Shown here: piece by piece, positions 48,480 through 57,896 of the stretch | Layout of the letters: each line of letters begins with the position of its first letter | Numbering within the stretch: the stretch's first letter is position 1 | From: Selenomonadaceae bacterium | Lineage (GTDB): Bacteria > Bacillota > Negativicutes > Selenomonadales > Selenomonadaceae | DNA: 64,000 bases | Direction: 5' to 3' | Assembly (NCBI GenBank): GCA_017515635.1 | Contig: JAFWFO010000056.1 | Span: forward strand, 57,401-121,400 | The notes under the pieces: generated by a model | Database searches by the model: none | What the model was told of the DNA's origin: nothing | The model's input: the letters and a program-made list of their open reading frames with translations, nothing else | Program-made: the position numbers and the translations under genes

Positions 48480-49808
48480 TTAATCAATCCTTTCGGCAGC
48501 CAAATCGTAAACGAAGCCCGCCAAAACTTTCACGCGGACAATGTCGCCCGCCTTACTGCGACCGTCGTTTTCGATGTAGACAAGCCCGTCGACTTCGGGC
48601 GCGTCACGACAGGAACGACCCGCCACAACTTCGGGAACTCCTTCGTCGCGATTCTCGATTAAAACTTCAAGCTCGCGACCTTCAAGCGACTCATTAATTT
48701 CCTGCGAAATCAAACTTTGCGTGCTCATCAAATCATGATAACGTTCCTGCATGACCTCTTCGGAAATTTGATCGGGCAAGTCATAAGCCGGCGTATTTTC
48801 TTCCCGCGAATAAGTGAAAATGCCGACCTTGTCAAGCCGCTGCGTCTGCAGAAAAGTTTTCAGCTCGTTAAAATCTTCGTCGGTTTCGCCGGGGAAGCCA
48901 ACGATAAAAGTTGAGCGAATTGTCACGTCGGGAATTTTTTCGCGAATTTTCGTCAGCAATGTTTCGATTGATTCGCGATTGTCGGGACGATTCATCAGCC
49001 TCAAAATTTTGTTGCTCGCGTGTTGGAGCGGCAAATCGACGTATTTGCAAATTTTCGGCTCGGCGGCGATTAAATCAATCAGCTCGTCGGAAAATCTGCG
49101 CGGGTAAGCGTAAAGAATTCTAATCCAACGAATTTTGTCGACGGTGACAAGTTCGCGCAGAAGTTCAACAAGTTTCGCCTTGCCGTACAAATCAACGCCA
49201 TAAGCCGTGGTATCCTGCGCGATTAAATTTATTTCTTTGACGCCTTGACCGGCAAGCTCTTCGACTTCGGCTTTAATGTCGTCAATCGTGCGGGAAATTT
49301 GTTTGCCGCGAATCAACGGTATCGAACAGAACGCGCAACGATTATTGCAACCTTCGGCGATTTTGACGTAAGCGGAATAATCGGGCGTCGTGCGGATTCG
49401 CGGAGTTTTCGAGTCGTAAATAATTTCGCGCTCACCAATCAAGGCAACGCGTCGACCGGAAAGAGTTTCCTCAATCGCTTCCATGATTCGATTCCAAGCG
49501 CCCGTGCCGACAATCGCGTCGACTTCCGGCATTTCGTCCAAAAGTTCACGCCCGTACAGCTGACCGAGACAGCCCGCCACAATCAGCGAACGACAACGCC
49601 CGTTCGATTTGTATTCGGCGAGATTTAAAACGGTGGTGATTGATTCTTCCTTCGCCGAAAGAATGAACGCGCAGGTATTGACGACTAAAATTTCTGCGTC
49701 GGCGGGGTTGGCCGTCAACTCGATGCCGTGTTCTTGCATGATGCCGAGCATGACCTCGGTGTCGACCAAATTTTTTGCACAGCCCAAACTTACAAAGCCC
49801 GCTTTCAA
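48480..49808 (-). CDS. rimO: Ribosomal protein S12 methylthiotransferase
   Basis: A 442-residue radical-SAM enzyme. The N-terminal UPF0004 domain has the three cluster cysteines (LGCAKN, NTCAF, AGCLGQ). The radical SAM motif is CNNRCAFCSIP. A C-terminal TRAM domain has GREVLIENRDEG-like ending. It thiomethylates Asp88 of S12. TTG start behind GGAGG. First gene of a five-gene run. Confidence 0.94.
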   Translation of the reverse strand: MKAGFVSLGCAKNLVDTEVMLGIMQEHGIELTANPADAEILVVNTCAFILSAKEESITTVLNLAEYKSNGRCRSLIVAGCLGQLYGRELLDEMPEVDAIVGTGAWNRIMEAIEETLSGRRVALIGEREIIYDSKTPRIRTTPDYSAYVKIAEGCNNRCAFCSIPLIRGKQISRTIDDIKAEVEELAGQGVKEINLIAQDTTAYGVDLYGKAKLVELLRELVTVDKIRWIRILYAYPRRFSDELIDLIAAEPKICKYVDLPLQHASNKILRLMNRPDNRESIETLLTKIREKIPDVTIRSTFIVGFPGETDEDFNELKTFLQTQRLDKVGIFTYSREENTPAYDLPDQISEEVMQERYHDLMSTQSLISQEINESLEGRELEVLIENRDEGVPEVVAGRSCRDAPEVDGLVYIENDGRSKAGDIVRVKVLAGFVYDLAAERID

Positions 49809-49882
49809 GTTTTATAACCTCCGTAAATATTTTCAGCGTCGACGTTTAAAAATTTCTCAACGCTAAGTTAAATTCATTTCAA

Positions 49883-49907
49883 CGGCTTAAAGCTTAAAGC
49901 TCAAAGC
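49883..49907. repeat. Heptad-repeat element D (single arm)
   Basis: Units CTTAAAG, CTTAAAG and CTCAAAG in tandem abut the stop codon of the binding-protein gene. It follows the same 7-base period as elements A-C, but with only one arm. Confidence 0.6.
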
Positions 49908-50954
49908 TCACTTCAACCGCACGTCATTAATCCAGCGATTCAAAAACGCTTGACGTTGTTCGTCGGAAAAATTTTGATTGTTATTTAACAGCTCAAGATT
50001 TTTCCCCGCAAAAGATTTATAAGCCAACGTCTGCGGATTCGTCGGCACGAAATAAAAACCGTTCGTCTGCAAATAAAGTTGCGCCTCGTCGCTCAAAAGC
50101 CAATCGGCAAATTTCGCGGCGAGTTGAGTTTTCGCGTCGTCACTCGTCGTTATCGCGAAGCCCGTCAACATATAGCTTGTTCCGTCGGCGGGATAAATTA
50201 TTTTGAGCGGATAGCCGTTATTCAGATAACGCAAAGTTTCGCTCTCGACGGCAACGGAAATGTCGACTTCGCCCATGCCGGCTTGACGAACGGGATTCGA
50301 CAGATATTTAGCGTACTGGACAACTTTGGGATGAATGCCCGCCAAAATTTCGTAAGTCTTCGCGTCACCGAAATTGCTAATCATCTGGAGCAACAAATTA
50401 GCCGAAGCGTCTGCGGCAAGAAAATCCGTGATGCCAACGCGCATGTTTGTTGCCTTGGAAAGTTTTTCCCACGTGTCGGGGATGTCGACCGTCGAACGCA
50501 GAAAATCTTTGTTCGCGCAAAAAACAATCGGATCATACCAAATGCCGACCCAACGGTCTTGTTCGTCTTTGAATTTTTTTCGGACGGCGTCATTTGTTTC
50601 GGAACTGTACGGCGTCAACAAATTCAACGCGGCGGCCTGCTCCAAAATTTTGCTGTCGGTCAAAACAACGTCCACCGTGCGCACGACAGTCGGATCGCTG
50701 ACGGCGTCATTTTTAATTTGTTGCAGAATTTCTTGCGAACTCATCGGCACGAAATTAACGCGCACATGATTTTCACGCTCGTAGACTTCTGACAAGACCG
50801 CCGCAGTTTCCGCCGGCAACGTGGTATAAGCCGTCAATTCGCCCGTCGGCACGCCCGAAATTTTTTTGTCAGCGTCAACGGGAATCGCCGTGCCCGCGAC
50901 TGCCGCCAAAACTATCATGAACGCCGTCAAGACAAAAACCGTGTACCGCCGCAT
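49908..50954 (-). CDS. ABC-transporter substrate-binding protein (iron/thiamine-type family 1)
   Basis: 348 residues with an exported N terminus (VFVLTAFMIVLAAVAGTAI). The two-lobed type II binding fold is seen in LTAYTTLPAETAAVLSEVYE, VDVVLTDSKILEQA, the Trp-Tyr hinge VGIWYDPIVFCAN and PVRQAGMGEVDISVAVES. The family binds ferric iron, polyamines or thiamine. There are no permease or ATPase genes next to it. It has its own strong promoter. Confidence 0.82.
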   Translation of the reverse strand: MRRYTVFVLTAFMIVLAAVAGTAIPVDADKKISGVPTGELTAYTTLPAETAAVLSEVYERENHVRVNFVPMSSQEILQQIKNDAVSDPTVVRTVDVVLTDSKILEQAAALNLLTPYSSETNDAVRKKFKDEQDRWVGIWYDPIVFCANKDFLRSTVDIPDTWEKLSKATNMRVGITDFLAADASANLLLQMISNFGDAKTYEILAGIHPKVVQYAKYLSNPVRQAGMGEVDISVAVESETLRYLNNGYPLKIIYPADGTSYMLTGFAITTSDDAKTQLAAKFADWLLSDEAQLYLQTNGFYFVPTNPQTLAYKSFAGKNLELLNNNQNFSDEQRQAFLNRWINDVRLK

Positions 50955-50988
50955 TGCTCAAAATCCTCCTTCAAAAATTCTTTCAGTT

Positions 50989-51017
50989 ATTATACAGAAT
51001 TCATTTCCCTATGACAA
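50989..51017 (-). promoter_or_regulatory. Promoter of the binding-protein gene
   Basis: Minus strand: TTGTCA (51012-51017), 17-base spacer, perfect TATAAT (50989-50994). Confidence 0.7.
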
Positions 51018-51032
51018 GAAAAATTATTCGTC

Positions 51033-51061
51033 TTGCTTGAAAATCCTGCGCGTGTTAAAAT
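51033..51061 (+). promoter_or_regulatory. Promoter of the helical-protein gene
   Basis: TTGCTT (51033-51038), 17-base spacer, TAAAAT (51056-51061), 16 bases away from the divergent promoter. Confidence 0.55.
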
Positions 51062-51090
51062 TTTTTTGACAAACGAAAGGGGGCGCACAA

Positions 51091-51519
51091 ATGAAAATAG
51101 ACACCGTTGAAGAACGCCGCAAGGTTATGAATGACTTGATAAAAAAATCTTTCAAGCTCGACGAAATGTTTTTGCACGACGAAGCAAACAACGACGATTG
51201 GGTCTCGAACATTGAGATAATGGGAAATTTGATTTCGCTGGAAAAGATGATGTTCACCGAGGGAATTTTTCACGAAACCCTTGACGAGATGAGAGCAGTC
51301 CGCAGTCACAACCTCGCCGATAAAGAAATGTACATGGATATTGTCGACTCGAACTTGAATTACTACATCAGCGCGATTCTTTTGCATTTGCTTGAGTACA
51401 CTTACGACACGCTGGACGATTGGCAATTCAAGACGGAAGTCGGCAAAAAATTTCACAGGGAAGTTTTCAAAAAGCTCGGCCTGCTGATTGACAAATATCA
51501 AGACATCTACATAATTTGA
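51091..51519 (+). CDS. All-helical cytoplasmic protein of unknown function
   Basis: 142 residues, ribosome site GAAAGGGGG. Predicted to be almost entirely helical and acidic, with an amphipathic pattern throughout (VEERRKVMNDLIKKSFKLDEMF, LNYYISAILLHLLEYTYDTL). There is no signal peptide and no recognised motif. Monocistronic; the next gene, fabF, has its own promoter. Confidence 0.6.
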   Translation: MKIDTVEERRKVMNDLIKKSFKLDEMFLHDEANNDDWVSNIEIMGNLISLEKMMFTEGIFHETLDEMRAVRSHNLADKEMYMDIVDSNLNYYISAILLHLLEYTYDTLDDWQFKTEVGKKFHREVFKKLGLLIDKYQDIYII

Positions 51520-51536
51520 CGGCGGGCGCAATGAAC

Positions 51537-51566
51537 TTTACAAAATTTGAAGTGCGGCGTTATAAT
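51537..51566 (+). promoter_or_regulatory. Promoter of fabF
   Basis: TTTACA (51537-51542), 18-base spacer, perfect TATAAT (51561-51566), about 25 bases before the start. Confidence 0.6.
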
Positions 51567-51590
51567 TGCAACAAAGGAGGCTGATGTTTT

Positions 51591-52829
51591 TTGGAAAACA
51601 GAGTTGTAGTCACGGGCTTGGGAGCAGTCACTCCAATCGGCATCGGTTGGCAAAATTTTTGGCAAGCTCTCAAAGACGGACAAAACGGCATTGGAAAAAT
51701 TACGCGTTTCGACACGACAGGATACACCGCGCAGATTGCCGGCGAAGTGGCGGACTTCGACCCCGCGAATTTTATCGACAAGAAAGAACTCAAGCGCATG
51801 GATCGTTACACGCATTTTGCTTTGGCGGCGACACGGCTTGCGCTTGAAGATTCAAAGCTTGACAAAATCGACGGAGACCGTGCGGGTGTCTTTATCGGTT
51901 CGGGTATCGGCGGCATGGAAACTTTGCACAATCAATACGAAAAACTTTTCACCAAAGGCGCGTCGAGAATCAGCCCGTTTTTTATCCCGATGATGATTGC
52001 AAATATGGCGGCGGGCAACGTTGCCATTGCGTTTAAACTTCACGGCCCAAGCGAATGCATTGTTACGGCGTGCGCGTCGGGCACAAACTCAATCGGCGAC
52101 GCTTTTCGAGTGATTCAACGCGGCGAGGCTGATTTAATGTTCGCGGGCGGCTCCGAAGCGGCAATTTCTCCCGCAGGCGTGTCCGGTTTCGCGGCAATGA
52201 AGGCTTTGTGCTCCGATCACAACGACGACCCCGCTCATGCGTCGCGACCGTTCGATAAAAACCGCAGCGGCTTTATCATGGGCGAAGGCGCGGGAATTAT
52301 TCTGCTTGAGGAACTCAATCACGCTTTGAATCGCGGCGCACACATTTACGCGGAAATTGTCGGCTACGGAAGCAACAACGACGCTTATCACATCACCACA
52401 CCCGCGCCCGGCGGCAAAACTCAGGCGGCGTGCATGAAACTTGCGCTTGACGACGCGGGACTTAAGCCCGAAGAAATTGACTACATCAATGCGCACGGCA
52501 CTTCCACGCAATTCAACGACCGTGGCGAAACGGAAGCGATTAAAATTCTTTTCGGCGAACACGCGCAGAAATTGGCTGTCTCCTCGACGAAATCAATGAC
52601 GGGGCACATGCTCGGCGCGGCTGGCGGTGTCGAAGCGGTTGCAACTATCCTGTCGATTGAAACGGGCATCGTTCACCCGACGATTAATTACGAAACGCCC
52701 GACGACGGACTTGATTTAAATTACGTCCCGAATAAATTGCAGGAACGTACCGTCAACGCGGCAATTTCAAATTCGTTCGGTTTCGGCGGACACAATGCCT
52801 GCGTCGCCTTTAAAAAGTTTGTCGGCTGA
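51591..52829 (+). CDS. fabF: 3-oxoacyl-[acyl-carrier-protein] synthase II
   Basis: 412 residues; TTG start behind AAAGGAGG. Thiolase-fold condensing enzyme with the active-site Cys in VTACASGTNSIGDA, first His in NAHGTSTQFND, second His in SMTGHMLGAAGG, and the SNSFGFGGHNA end. It elongates fatty acids in the type II pathway. The gene stands outside any fab cluster, with its own promoter and terminator. Confidence 0.95.
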   Translation: MENRVVVTGLGAVTPIGIGWQNFWQALKDGQNGIGKITRFDTTGYTAQIAGEVADFDPANFIDKKELKRMDRYTHFALAATRLALEDSKLDKIDGDRAGVFIGSGIGGMETLHNQYEKLFTKGASRISPFFIPMMIANMAAGNVAIAFKLHGPSECIVTACASGTNSIGDAFRVIQRGEADLMFAGGSEAAISPAGVSGFAAMKALCSDHNDDPAHASRPFDKNRSGFIMGEGAGIILLEELNHALNRGAHIYAEIVGYGSNNDAYHITTPAPGGKTQAACMKLALDDAGLKPEEIDYINAHGTSTQFNDRGETEAIKILFGEHAQKLAVSSTKSMTGHMLGAAGGVEAVATILSIETGIVHPTINYETPDDGLDLNYVPNKLQERTVNAAISNSFGFGGHNACVAFKKFVG

Positions 52830-52840
52830 AAAATTTCACA

Positions 52841-52876
52841 TAAAAAAATTTCCCGTCACTCGGCGGGATTTTTTGT
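52841..52876. terminator. Bidirectional terminator between fabF and the ABC genes
   Basis: Stem TCCCG/CGGGA with a seven-to-nine-base loop, seven A residues before it and six T residues after it. Confidence 0.7.
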
Positions 52877-53593
52877 TGTAAAAACTTCAGCGAACTCGAC
52901 GGATTGAAAAACTTCGTGCACGTCGCCGAATTTCAAGACGCGTTTGTTGAGCAAGATAACTTTGTCCGCGAATCTTTCAAGCATGTCCAAATCGTGCGAA
53001 ATTAAGAGTATCGCCATATCTTCAATCGACTTGAGTTCGTCGACAAGCTCATAAAAAATTTTCATGCCGATTTTGTCGACGCCGCTGATCGGTTCGTCCA
53101 AAAGCAACAAATCCGGCAACGGGTCAAGTGCCAACGCCAAAAGAATTCGTTGCAGTTCGCCGCCCGAAAGTGCGCCAAGTCGTCTGTCAATTAAATGTTC
53201 CGCCTTGACGCGACGAAGATTTTCCGTCACGCGCCCGCGAATAAATTTTGAACTGCACAGCCAAACGGGTCTCCGCGACAAACACGCCATAAATAAATCT
53301 AAAACGGTCGTCGGTGATGTTGCGTCGAATTTGAGTGTTTGCGGTACGTAACCGATTATCGGGCGCAGATGTTTGCCCTTCGCGTCGAAATAATTCAGCG
53401 TGCCCGCGTGTTCGACTTCGCCGAGAATCGACTTGAGCAACGTGGACTTGCCCGCGCCGTTCGGGCCGATTAACGCCGTCAATTCGCCGCAATGCAAAGT
53501 AAAATTCACGTCCTCGAAAATTGTCAGCTCTCCAACGTGCACGGAAAAATTTTCAACGCTCGTCGTGCAAAGTTTTGAATGATTGTGTTTCAT
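52856..53593 (-). CDS. ABC transporter ATPase of metal-import (ZnuC-like) sequence type
   Basis: 245 residues, ATG in an ATGA overlap with the permease gene. Walker A LIGPNGAGKSTLL, Q-loop IGYVPQTLKFD, signature ALSGGELQR, Walker B DLLLLDEPISGVD, and H-loop LLISHDL are all intact. The GYVPQ block and overall layout look like ZnuC/MntB-type ATPases. The partner permease, though, is of the ABC-2 export type. Substrate unknown. Confidence 0.85.
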   Translation of the reverse strand: MKHNHSKLCTTSVENFSVHVGELTIFEDVNFTLHCGELTALIGPNGAGKSTLLKSILGEVEHAGTLNYFDAKGKHLRPIIGYVPQTLKFDATSPTTVLDLFMACLSRRPVWLCSSKFIRGRVTENLRRVKAEHLIDRRLGALSGGELQRILLALALDPLPDLLLLDEPISGVDKIGMKIFYELVDELKSIEDMAILLISHDLDMLERFADKVILLNKRVLKFGDVHEVFQSVEFAEVFTTKNPAE

Positions 53594-54318
53594 ATTGATA
53601 ACCGCCTGAACATTTTTGTTGCAAGCCATAGCAAAATCAGCGCGTATGCCGAAAGAATTCCGAACGACAGCAAATTAAATCCGTCGCGCAAAAGTTGGCT
53701 CGTATGCGTGAGCGGCAAAATTTCTATCACGGCGCGCACAATCGGCGGCAAATCTCCCGTCGAAAAAAATGTTCCGCAAAGGAAACTCATCGGCATCAAA
53801 AAATACGTGTTGACTTGCGCAAGTTCTTCGTAGGTTTGAACTTTCAACGCCGCGCAGAAACACACGCTCGCGAAAATTGCGGAATTCAGCGCAATGACGG
53901 CGAAAAAATTCACGGACGCGGCAAAATTCAAGTTCGCGCCGAAAATTTTCGCAACACCTAAAATCAACGCCGTCGAGATAAATGCCCGCACAATCGCCGA
54001 AAAAATTTTCCCGACAACAAACGCCGCAGGTTCAATCGGTGCGCCCAAATATTCCTCAAGGCTTTTGTGGTAGACGCGCTCGGCATGAACGCCCGTGACG
54101 GACATATAACTGACGTTCATCGTGTTGAGCGCGATGATTCCCGGCACAAGAAAATCCATGTACGTTCCCGACGCGGGATTGATATTTCGCCCAAGACCCC
54201 AGCCGAACGCGACCAGATACAGCACGGGCGTCACCAGCCGCGACAAAATAAATTTTTTCAGCCGCCGACGCAAGACAATCCAATCGCGCCACATGACGGT
54301 TAAAATATCTTCAAGCAT
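53590..54318 (-). CDS. ABC-2 type transporter permease
   Basis: 242 residues with six membrane segments, DrrB/NodJ-like: a basic amphipathic start (MWRDWIVLRRRLKKFILSRL), then PVLYLVAFGWGLG, YMDFLVPGIIALNTMNVSYM and EEYLGAPIEPAAFVVGKI. It continues with FLMPMSFLCGTFFSTGDLP, the typical ABC-2 motif, and ILPLTHTSQLLRDG. It probably exports a lipid, glycan or drug. Coupled at both ends: the start lies in the end of the preceding small gene and the stop overlaps the ATPase start. Confidence 0.85.
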   Translation of the reverse strand: MLEDILTVMWRDWIVLRRRLKKFILSRLVTPVLYLVAFGWGLGRNINPASGTYMDFLVPGIIALNTMNVSYMSVTGVHAERVYHKSLEEYLGAPIEPAAFVVGKIFSAIVRAFISTALILGVAKIFGANLNFAASVNFFAVIALNSAIFASVCFCAALKVQTYEELAQVNTYFLMPMSFLCGTFFSTGDLPPIVRAVIEILPLTHTSQLLRDGFNLLSFGILSAYALILLWLATKMFRRLSI

Positions 54319-54673
54319 TCTTCAAGCGTTCAAGTCGCTCAATTTCTGACTTGTGACTTTCAATCGCGTAACCGATTCGGATATGCTCTTCTTCGGTGAA
54401 CGCGGGATTTTCATACGCCGCAGAAATTTTTTCCAATCGAGCTTTGACGGCGGCAAGTTCGTCGTCCAAAATAAATTTGTCGCCCAAAGCCAGCCCGTAA
54501 ATCGATAAAATTTGTTCGCGGATTGTTTCGCGAAAAGTTTCTTCGCCGGACATTTCGCCGACGAGTTCCGCAATTTCCAAAATAATTTCAAGCGGATTTT
54601 TTCCCGCGTTGACCGATTCGCTAAGTTTCGTGCGGAGTTCCTGCGCCGCGCCGAAAAATTTTTGTTCAGCCAT
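54311..54673 (-). CDS. Small helical protein of unknown function
   Basis: 120 residues, start ATG 54673 (GGGGGT). Predicted helical and acidic (AQELRTKLSESVNAGKNPLEI, ELAAVKARLEKISAAYENP, HIRIGYAIESHKSEIERLER). No motif recognised. First gene of the ABC-2 operon, overlapping the permease gene by eight bases. Confidence 0.6.
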   Translation of the reverse strand: MAEQKFFGAAQELRTKLSESVNAGKNPLEIILEIAELVGEMSGEETFRETIREQILSIYGLALGDKFILDDELAAVKARLEKISAAYENPAFTEEEHIRIGYAIESHKSEIERLERLKNA

Positions 54674-54696
54674 CAAAGCACCCCCAATGCCGCACG

Positions 54697-54725
54697 ATTA
54701 TATTTCCCGCGCAGAAATTTTGCAA
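54697..54725 (-). promoter_or_regulatory. Promoter of the ABC-2 operon
   Basis: Minus strand: TTGCAA (54720-54725), 17-base spacer, perfect TATAAT (54697-54702). Confidence 0.65.
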
Positions 54726-54759
54726 CGCCAATTATCTCCCGCACGCACGAAATTAACGC

Positions 54760-54788
54760 TTGCTATCTTTGGTTAATTTTAATAAAAT
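54760..54788 (+). promoter_or_regulatory. Promoter of the hybrid kinase gene
   Basis: TTGCTA (54760-54765), 17-base spacer, TAAAAT (54783-54788), 32 bases before the ATG. Confidence 0.6.
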
Positions 54789-54820
54789 CTTCACAGAAAA
54801 TTTTTCGCGAGGGTTACGTC

Positions 54821-57800
54821 ATGGAAGAAAAAATTTCTGCTGAAAATAAATCCGGCGGCCGAACAACTTCGGTTGCGATTGTCGGCGGCGCGATTATCGC
54901 GGTGCTTTTAATTTTGTCGACGCTGTGGATTAATTGGAGCGGGCAACAGGCGACAAATGACATGGTTCATTCGGTAAGCAAGGCTTACCTTCGCGAATTG
55001 ACCGACCGTCGCGAACAGGGCATTGCCTCACGAATCAACGACAATATCAATGATATTGAAACTGCGCTGAAAATTTTGACGCCCGAAGATTTGTCTAGCG
55101 TCGAAAAATTAAGCGCATTCCTCGGCAAAATGCGCACGATTCAAGGCGTCGACCAATTTGCATTTGCGAACGCCGACGGACAAATTTTCACGCCCGAAGG
55201 TCTTTTGCCCGCCACGGACGAATATTTTTTTGTGCACGAAATTGTTGCCGAGCCGAAAATTTTCACGCAGGGTAAACGAATCACAATCGCCGTGCCCGTG
55301 AATAATTTGACGTTTCAAGGCGTGCCGATAAAAATTTGTTTCATTCAGGCGGAAGTTGAAGATTTGCTCAAGGAAATGTTGTTGCAGACGACGACGAGCG
55401 AATTGACGTTGTTTGACCTGTACGGCAAGGACGGCGACACTTTGACGGATTCGGCGTTGCCCGTCGGCGGAACAAACCTTTTGGACGCGTTGGACGGCGC
55501 AACTTTCGACGCGGGCAACTCAAAAGAGCAGGTTGCTTTTGATTTCGAGAATTCTCGTCGCGGAATGTCGTCGTTTACTTTTGACGGCGTGAAGCTGTTA
55601 ATTTTTTATTGCCCCGTCGAAAATACCGGCTGGATGTTGTCCTATCTGATTCGCGAAAACAAAATCGAAGATGAAATTTCCGCCGTCAACGAAAAAATTA
55701 CTCGATACAACTTAATTCAAATGATTTTGACGGGCGTCGCAATGTTAATCGTCTTCGCACTGATAATTTCGCAGTCGCGTAAAAATTCGCTGCTTGTCCA
55801 CAAGCAAAAATTGGCGGAGGCGGAAAATCGAATCAAAAACGCCGAGATAGAAGAAAAATTCCGCTTGCAGACAAAACTTTTATCCGAGGAACGTCGTCGC
55901 CGCCGACAGAGCGAAATGATTCAAGCTTTGACCGCCGATTATCGATTGGTCTATCATTTGAATCTTGATTCGGACGAGGCGGTTTGTTATCGCGTCGCGC
56001 CTGAAGTTTCCGAAAAACTCAATCGCCACGACAGCGACGTTGTTCGATTTGCCGCCGCGATTAAAAATTACGCGAAAAATTACGTTGCGCCCGTCGACCG
56101 CGAAAACTTTTTGGATTTCGTCAAGCCGGAAAATATTCGTGCCCGCCTGCGTGAAAGCGACATGATTTCTTTCCGCTATCTGATGACGCATGACGGCGAA
56201 GAACATTTCATGCTGATTCGCATTGCGCGCATTGATGAAGGTTTGCACGCGGTTGGTGTCGGCTTCGCGAACGTCGACGACCAAATTCGCGAAGAGATGG
56301 CTCGCAACCAAAAACTTTCCGACGCGCTCGCGCAGGCTCAACACGCCAACATTGCAAAGACGACTTTCCTGTCGAACATGAGCCACGACATTAGGACGCC
56401 GATGAATGCGATTATCGGATTCACGACGATGGCATTGCGGCATTTTGAAAATCGTACGCAGGTTAAAGACTCGCTCGAAAAAGTTTTGACTTCAAGCAAA
56501 CATTTGCTCGGATTGATTAACGACATTTTGGACATGAGCCGAATTGAATCCGGCCGCGTCGAAGTCGCCGAACAGGAATGCAATTTGTCCGATCTCGTCC
56601 ATAATCTGATTCACATTATTCAGCCGCAGATAACCGCCAAACAACAGAAATTCCAAATCGACGCGTTCAAAGTCAAGAACGAAGACGTTTTCGCCGACCA
56701 GCTCAAAATTAATCAAGTGCTGATAAATATTTTGAGCAACGCCGTTAAATATACGCCGTCGACCGGCTCGATTTTCTTCCGCATTTCGCAATACGAATCC
56801 GACGTGCCGGGTTATGCGCGCTACGAATTCCGAGTTAAAGATAACGGCATGGGCATGAGCAAAGAATTTTTAAAGCACGTGTTCGATCCGTTTGAGCGCG
56901 AAGAAACTTCGACGAAAAGCGGCATTCAAGGCACGGGCTTGGGCATGTCGATTACGAAAAAAATGGTTGAGCTTATGGGCGGCGACATTCAAGTTGAGAG
57001 CGAAAAAGACAAAGGCTCCGAATTTACCGTCATGCTTGATTTAAAACTGCAACAGAACGTTAAGCCCGTACCGATTCAGGAACTCAACGGCTTGCGTGCG
57101 TTGATTGTCGACGACGATTTTAATACCTGCGAATCCGTCACCGAAATGTTAAAACAAATGGGTATGCGTTCAGAGTGGACGACTTCCCCGCGTGAAGCAG
57201 TTTTCCGCGCAGGTCGTGCGCTCGATAAAGACCCGTTCAACGCCTATGTTGTCGATTGGCTTATGCCCGAACAAAACGGAATTGAGACCGTTCGACAAAC
57301 TCGTCGCGTTGTCGGTATGACCGCGCCCGTAATTATTTTGACGGCCTACGATTATTCGGACATTGAGCAGGAAGCGAAACAAGCCGGCGTTACAACTTTT
57401 TGCACGAAGCCGCTTTTCATGAGCGACTTGAAAAATGCATTGTCGCGGGCAATCGGCGGGCAAGAGGACGAATCCAAAGCCGACGATCTTTCCGCCACGA
57501 ATCTTGACGGCAAACGCGTCATGCTCGTCGAAGACATTGAAGTTAATCGCGAAATCGCCAAAGCAATTTTGACCGAAATCGGGCTTGAAGTCGACGACGC
57601 CGACGACGGTAATGTTGCCGTGGAAAAATTCCGTGACGCGCCGTTGAATCACTACGACTTGATTTTGATGGATGTTCAAATGCCGAAAATGAACGGCTAC
57701 GAGGCGACGCGGGCAATTCGTGCACTCAGTCGCGAAGATGCTCACACCGTCCCGATTGTCGCAATGACCGCCAACGCTTTCGAGGAGGACAAGGACAACG

Positions 57801-57886
57801 CGCTTAAAGCCGGCATGAACGATCACCTTGCCAAGCCGCTTGACATCCCGAAACTTTTGGCGACGCTGACAAAATATTTAAAGTGA
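54821..57886 (+). CDS. Hybrid sensor histidine kinase with two receiver domains
   Basis: 1021 residues, start ATG 54821 (GCGAGGG). Order: membrane helix (about 20-40), extracytoplasmic Cache-like sensor (40-295), second membrane helix (about 300-318), coiled coil, PAS-like region (350-500), and HisKA with MSHDIRTPMNAIIGF. The ATPase domain follows (NAVKYTP, DNGMGMS, GTGLGMSITKKMVELMGG), then receiver 1 (LIVDDD, Asp in YVVDWLMPEQNG) and receiver 2 (LVEDIEVNRE, Asp in ILMDVQMPKMNG). No output or phosphotransfer domain is present, so a separate relay is needed. A new sugar-related gene begins 10 bases downstream. Confidence 0.92.
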   Translation: MEEKISAENKSGGRTTSVAIVGGAIIAVLLILSTLWINWSGQQATNDMVHSVSKAYLRELTDRREQGIASRINDNINDIETALKILTPEDLSSVEKLSAFLGKMRTIQGVDQFAFANADGQIFTPEGLLPATDEYFFVHEIVAEPKIFTQGKRITIAVPVNNLTFQGVPIKICFIQAEVEDLLKEMLLQTTTSELTLFDLYGKDGDTLTDSALPVGGTNLLDALDGATFDAGNSKEQVAFDFENSRRGMSSFTFDGVKLLIFYCPVENTGWMLSYLIRENKIEDEISAVNEKITRYNLIQMILTGVAMLIVFALIISQSRKNSLLVHKQKLAEAENRIKNAEIEEKFRLQTKLLSEERRRRRQSEMIQALTADYRLVYHLNLDSDEAVCYRVAPEVSEKLNRHDSDVVRFAAAIKNYAKNYVAPVDRENFLDFVKPENIRARLRESDMISFRYLMTHDGEEHFMLIRIARIDEGLHAVGVGFANVDDQIREEMARNQKLSDALAQAQHANIAKTTFLSNMSHDIRTPMNAIIGFTTMALRHFENRTQVKDSLEKVLTSSKHLLGLINDILDMSRIESGRVEVAEQECNLSDLVHNLIHIIQPQITAKQQKFQIDAFKVKNEDVFADQLKINQVLINILSNAVKYTPSTGSIFFRISQYESDVPGYARYEFRVKDNGMGMSKEFLKHVFDPFEREETSTKSGIQGTGLGMSITKKMVELMGGDIQVESEKDKGSEFTVMLDLKLQQNVKPVPIQELNGLRALIVDDDFNTCESVTEMLKQMGMRSEWTTSPREAVFRAGRALDKDPFNAYVVDWLMPEQNGIETVRQTRRVVGMTAPVIILTAYDYSDIEQEAKQAGVTTFCTKPLFMSDLKNALSRAIGGQEDESKADDLSATNLDGKRVMLVEDIEVNREIAKAILTEIGLEVDDADDGNVAVEKFRDAPLNHYDLILMDVQMPKMNGYEATRAIRALSREDAHTVPIVAMTANAFEEDKDNALKAGMNDHLAKPLDIPKLLATLTKYLK

Positions 57887-57896
57887 GGTGATAACC

